This document shows positions 18,857 to 26,808 of a stretch of DNA of 64,000 nt, piece by piece. Origin of the DNA: Vibrio fortis. GTDB taxonomy: Bacteria > Pseudomonadota > Gammaproteobacteria > Enterobacterales > Vibrionaceae. Position numbers and translations under genes: made by a program. Each line of letters opens with the position of its first letter. Within the stretch, counting starts at the first letter, position 1. The notes under the pieces are model-generated. The model was not told where the DNA came from, ran no database searches, and was given only the letters and a program-made list of their open reading frames with translations. The DNA is taken from NCBI RefSeq assembly GCF_024347475.1, contig NZ_AP025487.1, forward strand, positions 682,001 to 746,000, given 5' to 3'.

Positions 18857-19558
18857 ATGAAACACATCGGCATAGATGCCTGCAAAGCGGGTTGGGTGGT
18901 TTGGATCTGGCATCAAGATGAGGTGCTGCTTGAAGTGGTGACCGAGCTATCTGAGATAACAGAACAGTTGCGTGATGCGCATGCTCTGATTGATATCCCA
19001 ATCGGCTTTAGTGATTCCAAAACGCCCGATAGGTTGTGCGACAAAGCGGCTCGAAAGTACTTAACGCGAACTCGTGGTGCTTCGGTATTCCCTGTGCCTT
19101 GCCGTGAAGCGGCCTATGCCGAAAGTTATCCTCAAGCTTGTGAGATTAACTTCGATTTATGTGGGCGTAAGCTTTCTAAACAGGCTTGGTATATTCTGCC
19201 TAAAGTGCGTGAGGTTGATGCGTTACTCAATCTTCATCCTGAACTCTATCTACGAGAATCCCACCCAGAGGTGGTGTTTGCCACTTTATATGGTGCGCCT
19301 CTAGAGCATTCGAAGAAGAGCTTTGAAGGCCAGCAGCAAAGGCTCGATTTGTTAGCGCAATATCTGCCGAACCATATTGATAAACTCAAACACCAAGTCG
19401 CAATCACAAAGAAATCAAAAGTGGCTCCTGATGATCTCATTGATGCATTTGCCCTAATGTTGTGTGCCTTGCATTTTGATCAACTTAGCGCATTTCCTGA
19501 ATCAGTGGACAAAGATCCACAGGGTCGAACGCGCGAGATTGTCTATTGGCAGCCGTAA
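18857..19558 (+). CDS. DUF429 family protein (RNase H-like fold predicted)
   Basis: The product matches DUF429: N-terminal HIGIDACKAGWVVW with Asp7, IDIPIGFSDS with Asp46, RESHPEVVFATLYG with Glu134/Glu138 and APDDLIDAFALML with Asp192-193 and Asp196. These acidic residues are spaced like those of RNase H-like nucleases, and the family has been predicted to share that fold; catalytic activity is not established. Length (233) is normal. It is cotranscribed with the upstream methyltransferase-HNH gene (10-base gap, AGAGAG ribosome site within it) and closed by a strong terminator, so the two form a stand-alone operon. Confidence 0.82.
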   Translation: MKHIGIDACKAGWVVWIWHQDEVLLEVVTELSEITEQLRDAHALIDIPIGFSDSKTPDRLCDKAARKYLTRTRGASVFPVPCREAAYAESYPQACEINFDLCGRKLSKQAWYILPKVREVDALLNLHPELYLRESHPEVVFATLYGAPLEHSKKSFEGQQQRLDLLAQYLPNHIDKLKHQVAITKKSKVAPDDLIDAFALMLCALHFDQLSAFPESVDKDPQGRTREIVYWQP

Positions 19559-19562
19559 TATA

Positions 19563-19601
19563 AAAGCCCCCTTGTTGTGAGAAATATAGGGGGCTTTTTT
19601 T
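19563..19601. terminator. Terminator after DUF429 gene, probably shared with the copper chaperone gene
   Basis: A perfect stem AAAGCCCCC / GGGGGCTTT with a 17-base loop is followed by TTTT. It lies between convergent genes. Confidence 0.8.
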
Positions 19602-19624
19602 AGTGGGTGATTAGTGACCAGTCA

Positions 19625-20089
19625 TTAGTGGTGATGATGCACATGCGCATTCTCTTCGACCGCCAGTTCAACTTCTACCGTACCTGCGTTTTTAAATTGC
19701 AGCGTCATCGGGAAGCGTTCGCCTTTTTTGTACGACTTGTTTGGGTTAAAGATCATGAGATGATAACCGCCAGGCTTGAACATTACCGTCTTCATGCTGC
19801 CAATACGCACGTTGTCGATTTTCATCATCTTCATCATGCCATCTGACATCTCATGAGTATGAATCTCTACCCGACTCGCGATAGGGGTCGATGCACTAAT
19901 CAAAAAGTCATCTTTTTCTGCAAGGTTCTTAAGCTGGAAAAAGCCAGCGATCACAGTGGCATTCGGTGGCGCTTCACGACTCCAAGGGTGGTCGATTTGA
20001 ATGCTGTCAGCGGTGTACTCATGGGCTGAGACGTTGACACTAAAAAGCGTCGCGATAAATAGAATCAAAGTGTTGAGCTGTTTTTTCAT
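19625..20089 (-). CDS. Periplasmic copper chaperone, PCu(A)C family
   Basis: PCu(A)C proteins bind Cu(I) in the periplasm and hand it to cytochrome oxidase or other targets. After a Sec signal peptide (LNTLILFIATLFSVNVSAHE) the 154-residue protein shows the family copper site: His and Met residues in EIHTHEMSDGMMKMM and the C-terminal half of the motif in PGGYHLMIF. The last residues, NAHVHHHH, add a possible extra metal-binding tail. The next gene upstream on the same strand encodes a DUF2946-like membrane protein, a neighbour commonly seen with this family. Start is the signal-peptide ATG at 20089. Confidence 0.92.
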   Translation of the reverse strand: MKKQLNTLILFIATLFSVNVSAHEYTADSIQIDHPWSREAPPNATVIAGFFQLKNLAEKDDFLISASTPIASRVEIHTHEMSDGMMKMMKIDNVRIGSMKTVMFKPGGYHLMIFNPNKSYKKGERFPMTLQFKNAGTVEVELAVEENAHVHHHH

Positions 20090-20247
20090 AATAGTCTCTA
20101 TCGGTTTTCGTTGGCCAAGAGCTTATATAGGCCAGTACGCTAAAAGCGCAGTGAAGTGGTTCCTCGCCTTTTTATGATCTAAGGCGTTAGTTTTTATGTG
20201 GGTTAACAAATCTTAGTTAACAAAGATAAGCACAAAGCTCATCTTGC

Positions 20248-20700
20248 TTAGGCGGAAAAACCGAAGGGCGGAGACTGCTTAGGCGCTAACGAAAGATAGA
20301 TCTTACGGTAGCTGTGAATGTGGTGATATGGAGTAAATGAAGTCGCGACTCGGCATAACCAAACCGCCAACGCAGCCAGCACCATTGCGATCATGGTGAT
20401 GGAGAACTGGCACATCTCTAGCAGAGGGCATTGAAACTTGAGCGGGTCATGGATCTCATCAACAGGAAGTGGTGACATCGCGTTATCTTCGATGAGCTCG
20501 CTAATTTTGACCCACTTAAAACCCTCGGCGGTACACAGCAAGATCTTCTCTCCCTGCGCTTCTGATAGCCAATTCTTGTTATTAACTTGTGATGGGTTGA
20601 GTGCCATCGTGGCTAATAAATATATCTGAAACAGCAAAGCAGCAATGACGTAAATCGCCATTACCTTTTGTTTTATTTGCGTATTTCTTGATATATGCAT
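20248..20700 (-). CDS. DUF2946-like membrane protein
   Basis: The 150-residue product has an N-terminal hydrophobic helix (VMAIYVIAALLFQIYLLA), a periplasmic stretch with ILLCTAEGFKWVKISE and QCPLLEMCQ, a second helix (ITMIAMVLAALAVWLC) and a C-terminal segment ending APKQSPPFGFSA. Cys pairs before a membrane helix and the final QSPPF are features of DUF2946 proteins, which often lie beside copper-handling genes. The start was placed at an ATG (20700); a TTG at 20712 would add four residues. It precedes the PCu(A)C gene by 158 bases, on the same strand. A role in copper handling is inferred from context only. Confidence 0.65.
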   Translation of the reverse strand: MHISRNTQIKQKVMAIYVIAALLFQIYLLATMALNPSQVNNKNWLSEAQGEKILLCTAEGFKWVKISELIEDNAMSPLPVDEIHDPLKFQCPLLEMCQFSITMIAMVLAALAVWLCRVATSFTPYHHIHSYRKIYLSLAPKQSPPFGFSA

Positions 20701-21076
20701 CACAACATTCAATTAACTTTATTCGGCGCGGATACTAGCAAAGAAATTAAGGGATTGTAATGCTAAGTTTATAAAATGGTGACGCAAATACTTAAAAGAA
20801 ATAATGATTTAGCTTCTATACTTTTAGTTGATTCGTTTAAAGAGGCTGATTTATTTTTGATGATCTTGGCGATTGAACTGACGGCGTTTTTTGTTGGGCC
20901 TTTCAGGAGAATTGACTGCTCAAAAGTTAATAATTGATGAGGCTAACCTTTGTTAAGTCATCGATTTGTCATTGAAAAAGTCACCACGTAAACGTTATGT
21001 GAGAACCACTGCTGACGCAGGAACTTTGAGCAAAAACGTCAGTATTATTAGTGAACTGATGACAACGGAACAACTA
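20701..21076. other. Divergent spacer upstream of the retropepsin-like protein gene
   Basis: About 375 AT-rich bases between the DUF2946-like gene and the start chosen for the next gene. An open frame reaches back to 20966 but its N-terminal part is Lys/Arg/Thr-rich and precedes a clear signal peptide, so it was left out. No operator or RNA was recognised. Confidence 0.4.
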
Positions 21077-22960
21077 ATGAAAAAGATACCTTTGGCTTTA
21101 ACTTTAATAAGTACATTTGTTTTTTCACACTATTCCATGGCGACAATCGATACTTCACATACAACTCAAAACCCTACTTATCAGCTTGATGGCAAATCGG
21201 TGCTAGGGCGCACTGAAAATGTTTATTTGTCTGGAGTAGCTGGGCTTAGCGATATTCCTTTTGTAGGAAAAATTGATACTGGTGCTGAAACCACATCGAT
21301 GCACGCGGAAGATATTCAAGTAACCAGTACTCACCCAGACTATAAGAACCTAACAAACCAAGAGTTGATGTTGGCCCTGACTGAAGAGGTGATAAACAAC
21401 AGCGACGTAGCGTATAGCGATTGGGATGGCAGTACTTTTGAGCCTTTTGATACGCAAGTATCGTTCAAGATCCAAAACCCTCGAACTGGAAAGATGGAGC
21501 AGATTGAGGCCCCTTTAGAGCGTGTCAGCATGATCCGTAGCCGAACGAGTAGCACACCCATACTGCGCCCAACCATAAAAATGTCGCTCAAAATCGCAGA
21601 CCAAGAGCTCGAGACAGATGTAAACCTTACCGATAGAAGGCACTTTTCAGCCCCTATTTTGATTGGTAAAACCTTCCTGGCCGAGAACGCATTGGTGTTT
21701 GCAGGTTATGACTACCTACAAGAGCAGGAAAAGTCGACCGTCGTAGGAAGAAAAGAGGTGGTCTCAATTGGTGGTTTGTCTGTGAATGCGAGCTTCTCTT
21801 TCTCGAATCGCTACAGCAATCTGCACGCTATAGACATTGATGTTGATAAGAAAAGCAACAAGGTGACTTTTGATATGGTCAGTAACGATGGTCAAAAGCA
21901 AGAGATGAGCTTACCACTGGTGCGTATGCTTAACGTCGGTGGTAAGCAAAGGCCTTTGGTGTATGTCCCTGTCCAATTAAGCAAAGATACGACACGAGAT
22001 ATTTTGGTGTATCTGCGTGATCGTTCTGGCAGTGAGTCTCAATTAAGAATTGGCACAATGGCAGCCAGCGAACACTTCATGATTAACAGTAACGCTGAGA
22101 ATTTACTGTCGGGCGGCGCAGAGAGTTTTAAAGATGCGACTAAGTCGGGTGAACCTTTAATTATTTCGCCAGAAGAAGACATCACGTTGGATTACTTCCC
22201 ATTAAAAGCCGTCGCTTCATTAACGGTAAGTACGCCAGTTCTAAAGGTGGAAAGCTTTGAAATTACTGGCTCAGGGGACAATGCCAAAGTAGATTTCTTC
22301 CTGATAGACGCAAATGGTGAGCCGAAGAAAGTGTCTAAAAAGGTGATTAAGCAGCTGAAAGTCGGATCAGACACGCGCCCAGTAGTCAGCGCCGATCTTG
22401 TCGTATCTGGCAAAGCACAACAAAGAGAGTTTGCACTTGATGTGCTAGATAAGAATGAAAAGGCACCTTACTTCATTCTTGGCAAGAAGATGGCGAAAGA
22501 GGGCGTGTATATTAACACTCGCGCCGACTACCTATTGAACGCGGAGCCTTTGTTTAAAGTCGGTCATGTTGAGCTTGTTGAAGTTAGTGGCATGACGTTC
22601 CCAGCTAAGCTAGACACTGGTGCGGATGTGAGCTCGATGAATGCAGTGAACATCAAACGCTTCAAAAAAGATGGCCAAGATATGGTGAGCTTCACCTATC
22701 AAAACAATCAGGGTGACAAACAAGACTTTGTTAAGCCAGTGATTGATGTAATGCGCATTAAAGCCAAGAAGGGTGAGGAGGTAAACATTCGGCCTGTGGT
22801 GGAAATGGAGGTCAAACTCGGTGATTTAGAGAAGAAGGTGAAGGTTAACCTACAAGACCGCTCTCGCTTTGAGTACAGCATGATCCTAGGTAAGAACTTC
22901 TTGAAATACGGCGCGCTCGTAAGTAGCGATGAAGATTATGTGTTGGGTAAGCAGAAGTAA
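21077..22960 (+). CDS. Periplasmic protein with four tandem retropepsin-like (RimK-associated 'ATP-dependent zinc protease') repeats
   Basis: After a signal peptide (MKKIPLALTLISTFVFSHYS) the 627-residue product contains four related units. Unit 1 has IPFVGKIDTGAETTSMHAED (Asp67) and closes with APILIGKTFL. Unit 2 starts with VVSIGGLSVNASFSFSNR, unit 3 is around LTVSTPVLKVESFEI and closes with PYFILGKKM. Unit 4 has MTFPAKLDTGADVSSMNA (Asp513) and closes with YSMILGKNFL. Only units 1 and 4 keep the Asp-Thr-Gly-Ala motif of the family often named ATP-dependent zinc protease (PF05618 type), whose fold resembles retropepsins. The name is historical; no ATP- or zinc-binding site is visible. The start was placed at the signal peptide rather than 20966. 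It converged with ssrA before the island inserted. Confidence 0.8.
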   Translation: MKKIPLALTLISTFVFSHYSMATIDTSHTTQNPTYQLDGKSVLGRTENVYLSGVAGLSDIPFVGKIDTGAETTSMHAEDIQVTSTHPDYKNLTNQELMLALTEEVINNSDVAYSDWDGSTFEPFDTQVSFKIQNPRTGKMEQIEAPLERVSMIRSRTSSTPILRPTIKMSLKIADQELETDVNLTDRRHFSAPILIGKTFLAENALVFAGYDYLQEQEKSTVVGRKEVVSIGGLSVNASFSFSNRYSNLHAIDIDVDKKSNKVTFDMVSNDGQKQEMSLPLVRMLNVGGKQRPLVYVPVQLSKDTTRDILVYLRDRSGSESQLRIGTMAASEHFMINSNAENLLSGGAESFKDATKSGEPLIISPEEDITLDYFPLKAVASLTVSTPVLKVESFEITGSGDNAKVDFFLIDANGEPKKVSKKVIKQLKVGSDTRPVVSADLVVSGKAQQREFALDVLDKNEKAPYFILGKKMAKEGVYINTRADYLLNAEPLFKVGHVELVEVSGMTFPAKLDTGADVSSMNAVNIKRFKKDGQDMVSFTYQNNQGDKQDFVKPVIDVMRIKAKKGEEVNIRPVVEMEVKLGDLEKKVKVNLQDRSRFEYSMILGKNFLKYGALVSSDEDYVLGKQK

Positions 22961-22983
22961 CCCACACTAAACTCCAGACAAAC

Positions 22984-23015
22984 AAAAAGGGCCAACTCTT
23001 GCGAGTTGGCCCTTT
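22984..23015 (-). terminator. Ancestral ssrA terminator at the far end of the island
   Basis: A perfect 13-bp stem AAAGGGCCAACTC / GAGTTGGCCCTTT with loop TTGC. The T-run (TTTTTGTTTG) lies on the minus strand side, so it ends transcription coming from the right. It abuts the direct repeat at 23013, exactly as the present terminator abuts ssrA, and was probably the ssrA terminator before insertion. Confidence 0.7.
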
Positions 23016-23030
23016 CCAAACGTTTGGTGG
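23013..23030. repeat. Attachment site, distal end of the ssrA island
   Basis: TTTCCAAACGTTTGGTGG, identical to 28715-28732. After it the sequence continues GCTGGCG, matching the ssrA side again after a one-base deletion and then diverging. The repeat contains the perfect palindrome CCAAACGTTTGG. Confidence 0.85.
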
Positions 23031-23223
23031 GCTGGCGTCATCTGAAGCTGCTTATTATGTTACTGATTTTAAAGTTAAAATCTAAATTGATTTATTGGTT
23101 TGGGTAACTTAATGGGTACTAAAAGAAAAACTGAGTTATTTTGAAAAAGTGTGACCAATGTCGAGTATGTTCATGACACCTTACTCTTGTGACCTAAACT
23201 CTTGCACCAGATAGATTACATTT

Positions 23224-23793
23224 CTATTCTGAGAAATCTTCTTCTCGAAACACTTCTGATTCTCTTCTTACGTGAGGTTTCTTGCGAATTACTCTTTTTG
23301 GACGATGACACTCGCCAATGAGCTGGATTTGTTTTTTAATATAGCTTTCCTTTTTTAATCTTACTATAAGTACCTCACTCCATTTCTCTACCATTCTTAA
23401 ACGATGTTTTTGTGTACTGACCACTCGTTTAGCGATGAACGGTGTCTCATATCCCGAGTCTTCAAGAAAGTTAGATATAGCTTTGTCATTGAATCCTTGT
23501 TGTTCTTTGAACTTAACTATGTTGTGGATTTGCATCAGGTATAGAGCTTCTTTGCGGCTCGCTTTACCTTCAAAACTTCCGTCTAAAAAAGTACCAAGAC
23601 AAAGCTCGATAATAGCGGATAAATTTTCACTGTTACGGAGTTCCTTTCTTGAGAAGCCAAGTTTAGTTCCAATTGCATCAAGTATGTCTAGTGAGATATC
23701 TGACACGTGAATTCTCTTGGTTACGAGTCCTGAATCTTTTCTTCTCTGTGTTACAAATTGTTGTCTTATAGCGGCATCACTTTTACGTTTCAT
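23224..23793 (-). CDS. Island gene of unknown function, basic protein
   Basis: The 189-residue product was not recognised. It is strongly basic at both ends (MKRKSDAAIRQQFVTQRRK, and KRVIRKKPHVRR near the C-terminus), predicted mostly helical, without signal peptide or membrane helix. This makes a nucleic-acid-binding or regulatory role possible, but no helix-turn-helix could be assigned with confidence. It is divergently transcribed from the AlpA-like gene across a spacer carrying three identical-pattern palindromes, so it may be regulated with, or may itself regulate, that gene. ATG at 23793; the gene ends about 190 bases from the island edge. Confidence 0.7.
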   Translation of the reverse strand: MKRKSDAAIRQQFVTQRRKDSGLVTKRIHVSDISLDILDAIGTKLGFSRKELRNSENLSAIIELCLGTFLDGSFEGKASRKEALYLMQIHNIVKFKEQQGFNDKAISNFLEDSGYETPFIAKRVVSTQKHRLRMVEKWSEVLIVRLKKESYIKKQIQLIGECHRPKRVIRKKPHVRRESEVFREEDFSE

Positions 23794-23863
23794 AATCCAT
23801 TCTCGTTACTTGTTACCAACTACACGCTACACGATCTGTCTATCTAATTGAATGCTTTTTTTA

Positions 23864-23948
23864 TGTGAGACTCACAATGTATGGTTGTATCATTATGTTT
23901 TTTAAGTGTTTTTATTTTGTGAGGCTCACAGGTTTTGTGAGGCTCACA
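23864..23948. promoter_or_regulatory. Three palindromic operator/iteron sites in the island
   Basis: TGTGAGACTCACA at 23864-23876 and TGTGAGGCTCACA at 23918-23930 and 23936-23948. Each has perfect TGTGAG/CTCACA arms around one central base. The second and third are 18 bases apart, start to start. They lie between the unknown divergent gene and the AlpA-like gene, upstream of the Rep gene. Confidence 0.8.
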
Positions 23949-24005
23949 AGGTGCCTTTTTCCGTTTGATAAGATGGCTCCATTATTTGAAGCAGAGAAAA
24001 AAGAC

Positions 24006-24245
24006 ATGGCGAATGATAGATATATGAAAATTGGAGAAGTGCTTGAGAGAACTTCCTACAGCCGAGCTCAGATCTATCGCTTGATGAAATCAGGAGAGTT
24101 TCCAAGTGCATATAGACTCTCAAAAAACCGAGTGGCATGGAGAGAATCTGAAGTAGATGCTTGGGTTGAAGAGCGGCAAAGTATTTTTCTAGTACCGCAA
24201 TTAGATAAAGGACAAAAGCTACTCGAAGAGGTATGGAGAAGATGA
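24006..24245 (+). CDS. AlpA-family transcriptional regulator / excisionase
   Basis: The 79-residue protein has the AlpA winged helix-turn-helix: RYMKIGEVLERTSYSRAQIY then RLMKSGEFPSAYRLSKNRVA and AWRESEVDAWVEERQ. AlpA proteins of P4-like elements switch on integrase expression or act as recombination directionality factors for excision. The start at 24006 gives the family N-terminus; the frame runs on upstream to 23865 through the palindromes and is unlikely to be translated there. Its TGA overlaps the next ATG as ATGA, so it is translationally coupled to the replication gene. It sits downstream of three operator-like palindromes. Confidence 0.88.
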   Translation: MANDRYMKIGEVLERTSYSRAQIYRLMKSGEFPSAYRLSKNRVAWRESEVDAWVEERQSIFLVPQLDKGQKLLEEVWRR

Positions 24246-25087
24246 AACTAGACATATTCTTAGCTGGCATCAGATTAGAAGAGTGTGATTGGTTAATGAG
24301 CGAGTACGAAGCCTATTTAGAGAACGATTATCGTATTAAGCTGCTCAGAAAAATGGCTGATCATGTCTATCAAAGTCGTGGTCAAAGATACAGTTGTGGT
24401 CAATTGCATGAGTTGGCAGATAAGCTAGAGTCTTGCAATGAAGGTTTATACCAGTGTAAGAGTGTGGCATGTAAAAAATGCAATCGTCTGTTTAAAATAG
24501 AACGTGTTAACAACATCATTGCTTCAATCTTGCTTGACCAAGAGCAAGCACTGGATGCTGAATACGGTATCTATACTATTGTTCAATACTCGCGTGGAGT
24601 CGATGCATATGACTTCGTCAATTATGATATCCCTAAAGATAAGGACAGATTGAGAAAGTTACTATCTAGATGTGGTATCAGTGGTCCGGTATTGGGGGCG
24701 TTCGAGTTAGATTTTCATGATTCACCACAAAAATGGTTACCTCATTATCATGTTCTTATGCGTAAATCGGGTAACGAAGAAGCGATTGAGCGGCTAGGAG
24801 AGAGGTTATCGAAGCTTCACCCTAAGCACATTAAGCAGAATAGACAAGCTAGGCCATTTATGAAGCAGGAGTTCAGAGATCCTCTCAAGCAATTGAGTTA
24901 TTTACATAAGTTGGCTTGTTTTGAAGTTCGCGATTATCAATCGTTTTGGGGGAAGAATCTGACTAAGAAGTATCGGCTGAACAAATTGATGTTCTGTGAA
25001 TCACTTTGTTGGTTAGATGAACAAGACAGAAGAACGTTGCCATTTCAATGGAATGCGAGAGCATGGTTAAAGAAGTCCAAAGTGTAA
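24242..25087 (+). CDS. HUH-type rolling-circle replication initiator (Rep-like)
   Basis: The 281-residue protein has a Cys cluster QCKSVACKKCN (Cys72, Cys77, Cys80), as in the N-terminal part of pC194-type Rep proteins, and the metal-binding HUH motif WLPHYHVLM (His168 and His170), matching the PHFHVLL pattern of that group. LSYLHKL (Tyr220, Lys223) is a candidate for the catalytic Tyr motif. Such proteins nick one strand at the origin and begin rolling-circle replication; similar ones occur in inovirus and satellite elements. The ATG at 24242 overlaps the AlpA stop; an ATG at 24233 is also possible. An active replication role for the excised element is inferred. Confidence 0.75.
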   Translation: MKLDIFLAGIRLEECDWLMSEYEAYLENDYRIKLLRKMADHVYQSRGQRYSCGQLHELADKLESCNEGLYQCKSVACKKCNRLFKIERVNNIIASILLDQEQALDAEYGIYTIVQYSRGVDAYDFVNYDIPKDKDRLRKLLSRCGISGPVLGAFELDFHDSPQKWLPHYHVLMRKSGNEEAIERLGERLSKLHPKHIKQNRQARPFMKQEFRDPLKQLSYLHKLACFEVRDYQSFWGKNLTKKYRLNKLMFCESLCWLDEQDRRTLPFQWNARAWLKKSKV

Positions 25088-25223
25088 TCTACGATTTTTG
25101 TTGACTACACGAATACCACCTATCTCGAATGCTTAAATAGGTAGTTTTAAGAAACACCAATACAACACTAGTCGACTATTAATTGTGTTCTAGTCACAAG
25201 ATGTTCATTTCAAATTTTTTGAC

Positions 25224-25967
25224 TTAATAGACGCGCTCGCGCTGCGTTTCTTTTTGTTTATAGTCCATTAAGTTAACAAATTGCTTGGGAGAATTTCCAT
25301 ATGTTTCCTTAAATTTTTTGCAAAAGTAAGATGCGCTAGAAAAACCTGTTAAGTGAGCTACCTTTTTTATAGGATGTTTTTTCTTTAATAGTAAATACGC
25401 AGCTTTATTCATTCTTGCTGAAAGTATCAAGTCTGATAATGTGGTTTTTTCTTGAGATATCCTCCTCATAAGTGTAGCTTTTGACATATTAAGACTTTTG
25501 GATATTTCTTCTGCTGTCCAACGATGTTGGATTTTTTTAGATATTAGACGATGAATACGTTCAGATATAGAATCAGTTCTTTTAAGATCAAATTTCTTTA
25601 GAGTTCTAAAAGCATCTCTATTTATCAATTCGTGTAAAAAATCAGTATGGTCGAAAATGCCATTTTGAACATGGATCAACGAATCGATATAAGGTTTCAT
25701 TTTTTTAAACGTATAGCTATCATAATCCATATCACACATAACTAAATATAAAGAAAAGTCATCGGATAACTCTTCTTTCAACGAAAAATTTATTAATGTA
25801 TTTGAGGGTAACTGAATCAAAGCTTCACCCTCGATCACGATGACGCATCCTGGGTATGAGATAGCCCCGAAAAAATCAGTAAGTTTAATTATGTGTTTTG
25901 ACTTAGATACAAAGCTTCCGGTATCTTTTGTTTTTAAATTTACTCTTATCTTTCTTATCTTAAACAT
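25224..25967 (-). CDS. AraC-family transcriptional regulator
   Basis: The C-terminal 100 residues form an AraC/XylS double helix-turn-helix: WTAEEISKSLNMSKATLMRR as the first motif and IKKVAHLTGFSSASYFCKKF followed by KETYGNSPKQF as the conserved second motif. The N-terminal 140 residues lack a recognisable AraC sugar-binding signature. At 247 residues it resembles virulence-type regulators such as those of enteric pathogens more than sugar regulators, which is a similarity in layout only. Its ATG overlaps the end of the EAL gene by eight bases (ATGTTTAA), so the two are translationally coupled. The gene is AT-rich, unlike the chromosomal core. Target genes are unknown. Confidence 0.88.
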   Translation of the reverse strand: MFKIRKIRVNLKTKDTGSFVSKSKHIIKLTDFFGAISYPGCVIVIEGEALIQLPSNTLINFSLKEELSDDFSLYLVMCDMDYDSYTFKKMKPYIDSLIHVQNGIFDHTDFLHELINRDAFRTLKKFDLKRTDSISERIHRLISKKIQHRWTAEEISKSLNMSKATLMRRISQEKTTLSDLILSARMNKAAYLLLKKKHPIKKVAHLTGFSSASYFCKKFKETYGNSPKQFVNLMDYKQKETQRERVY

Positions 25968-26808
25968 GTTCTTTATTCATTATGTTCATCTTTCTTTTTA
26001 GCTGTGTCCAGCTCACTGGAGGAGAATAAAAGTATCCTTGAACCAGAACATTAAGGTTCTTCACAACGTCATGCTGATAAGAAGTTTCGACGCCTTCTAA
26101 AATAATACCTTTCTTGGCGTAAGGAGATATTACTCTCAATAGATAGTTTATTGTATTAATGTCGTCGCAGTTATGGTGAAGGAAAGACTTGTCTATTTTG
26201 ATGTAATCCCAATCAATAAATCCTAGTGATATGTTTGCAACATTGTTTTTATGATAATAATCATCTAATAACAATCCTACACCAGAGCGCTTTAATAATC
26301 TGATACTACTTTGCAAGCGGCCACAATTTACATCACAGTCGATATCTGTAATTTCAATATCAAAGTTAACGTCACGTTCATTTAAGAGGCTCTGCAAAAA
26401 AAACCTATCCTTTAAACATGACAAAGTCATATTAACAGTTATAGGGATATGGACTTTTAGATCACTACAGAACTTAATTTGAGCTAGCGCGACCATTTTG
26501 ATGAACTCTTGATCAATTTCAGAGAAAAACGTTTCGTTGTAACAAATCTCACCGGAATCGCTCAAGACTTTAGATAGGATCTCAAGATGCCTTACTTGTC
26601 TCTGCTTCAAGTCGATTATTGGTTGAAACAAAAATTCAAGCTCAACAAATGATGCATCGCTTCTTACGATGACTCCACTGTCCGTGTAGTTATATTCGTA
26701 CATATTATTCTTCAATGAATTGATGTTGTTTTCCGTATCATCTATATGCATCACTTTTTCGTCTACTAAGCGCGTTGATCTTACAAAAGATTGAGTTGAT
26801 ATTTTCAT
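25960..26808 (-). CDS. EAL-domain cyclic di-GMP phosphodiesterase
   Basis: A short N-terminal part (about 55 residues, not recognised) leads into an EAL domain from LEFLFQPIIDLKQ onward. All eight residues that bind metal or act in catalysis in characterised EAL enzymes can be aligned: Glu76 (HLEILSK), Asn126 (ITVNMT), Glu152 (IEITD), Asp182 and Asp183 (LLLDDYY), Lys204 (YIKIDKSF), Glu238 (LEGVET) and Gln257 (VQGYFYS). Loop 6, normally DDFGTGYSS, is changed to DDYYHKNNV. It therefore looks active, but with an altered loop. There are no GGDEF, PAS or membrane segments. It is the first gene of an overlapping pair with an AraC-type regulator. Confidence 0.88.
   Translation of the reverse strand: MKISTQSFVRSTRLVDEKVMHIDDTENNINSLKNNMYEYNYTDSGVIVRSDASFVELEFLFQPIIDLKQRQVRHLEILSKVLSDSGEICYNETFFSEIDQEFIKMVALAQIKFCSDLKVHIPITVNMTLSCLKDRFFLQSLLNERDVNFDIEITDIDCDVNCGRLQSSIRLLKRSGVGLLLDDYYHKNNVANISLGFIDWDYIKIDKSFLHHNCDDINTINYLLRVISPYAKKGIILEGVETSYQHDVVKNLNVLVQGYFYSPPVSWTQLKRKMNIMNKEHV

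Noticed and set aside
20966..21076. N-terminal extension of the retropepsin-like protein from TTG 20966
   Set aside because: A clear Sec signal peptide begins at 21077, so the extension would bury it in the chain.
23031..23040. Second partial ssrA copy at the distal end of the island
   Set aside because: Only the repeat plus GCTGGCG matches; no further T-arm sequence is present, so it is an attachment site and not a gene fragment.
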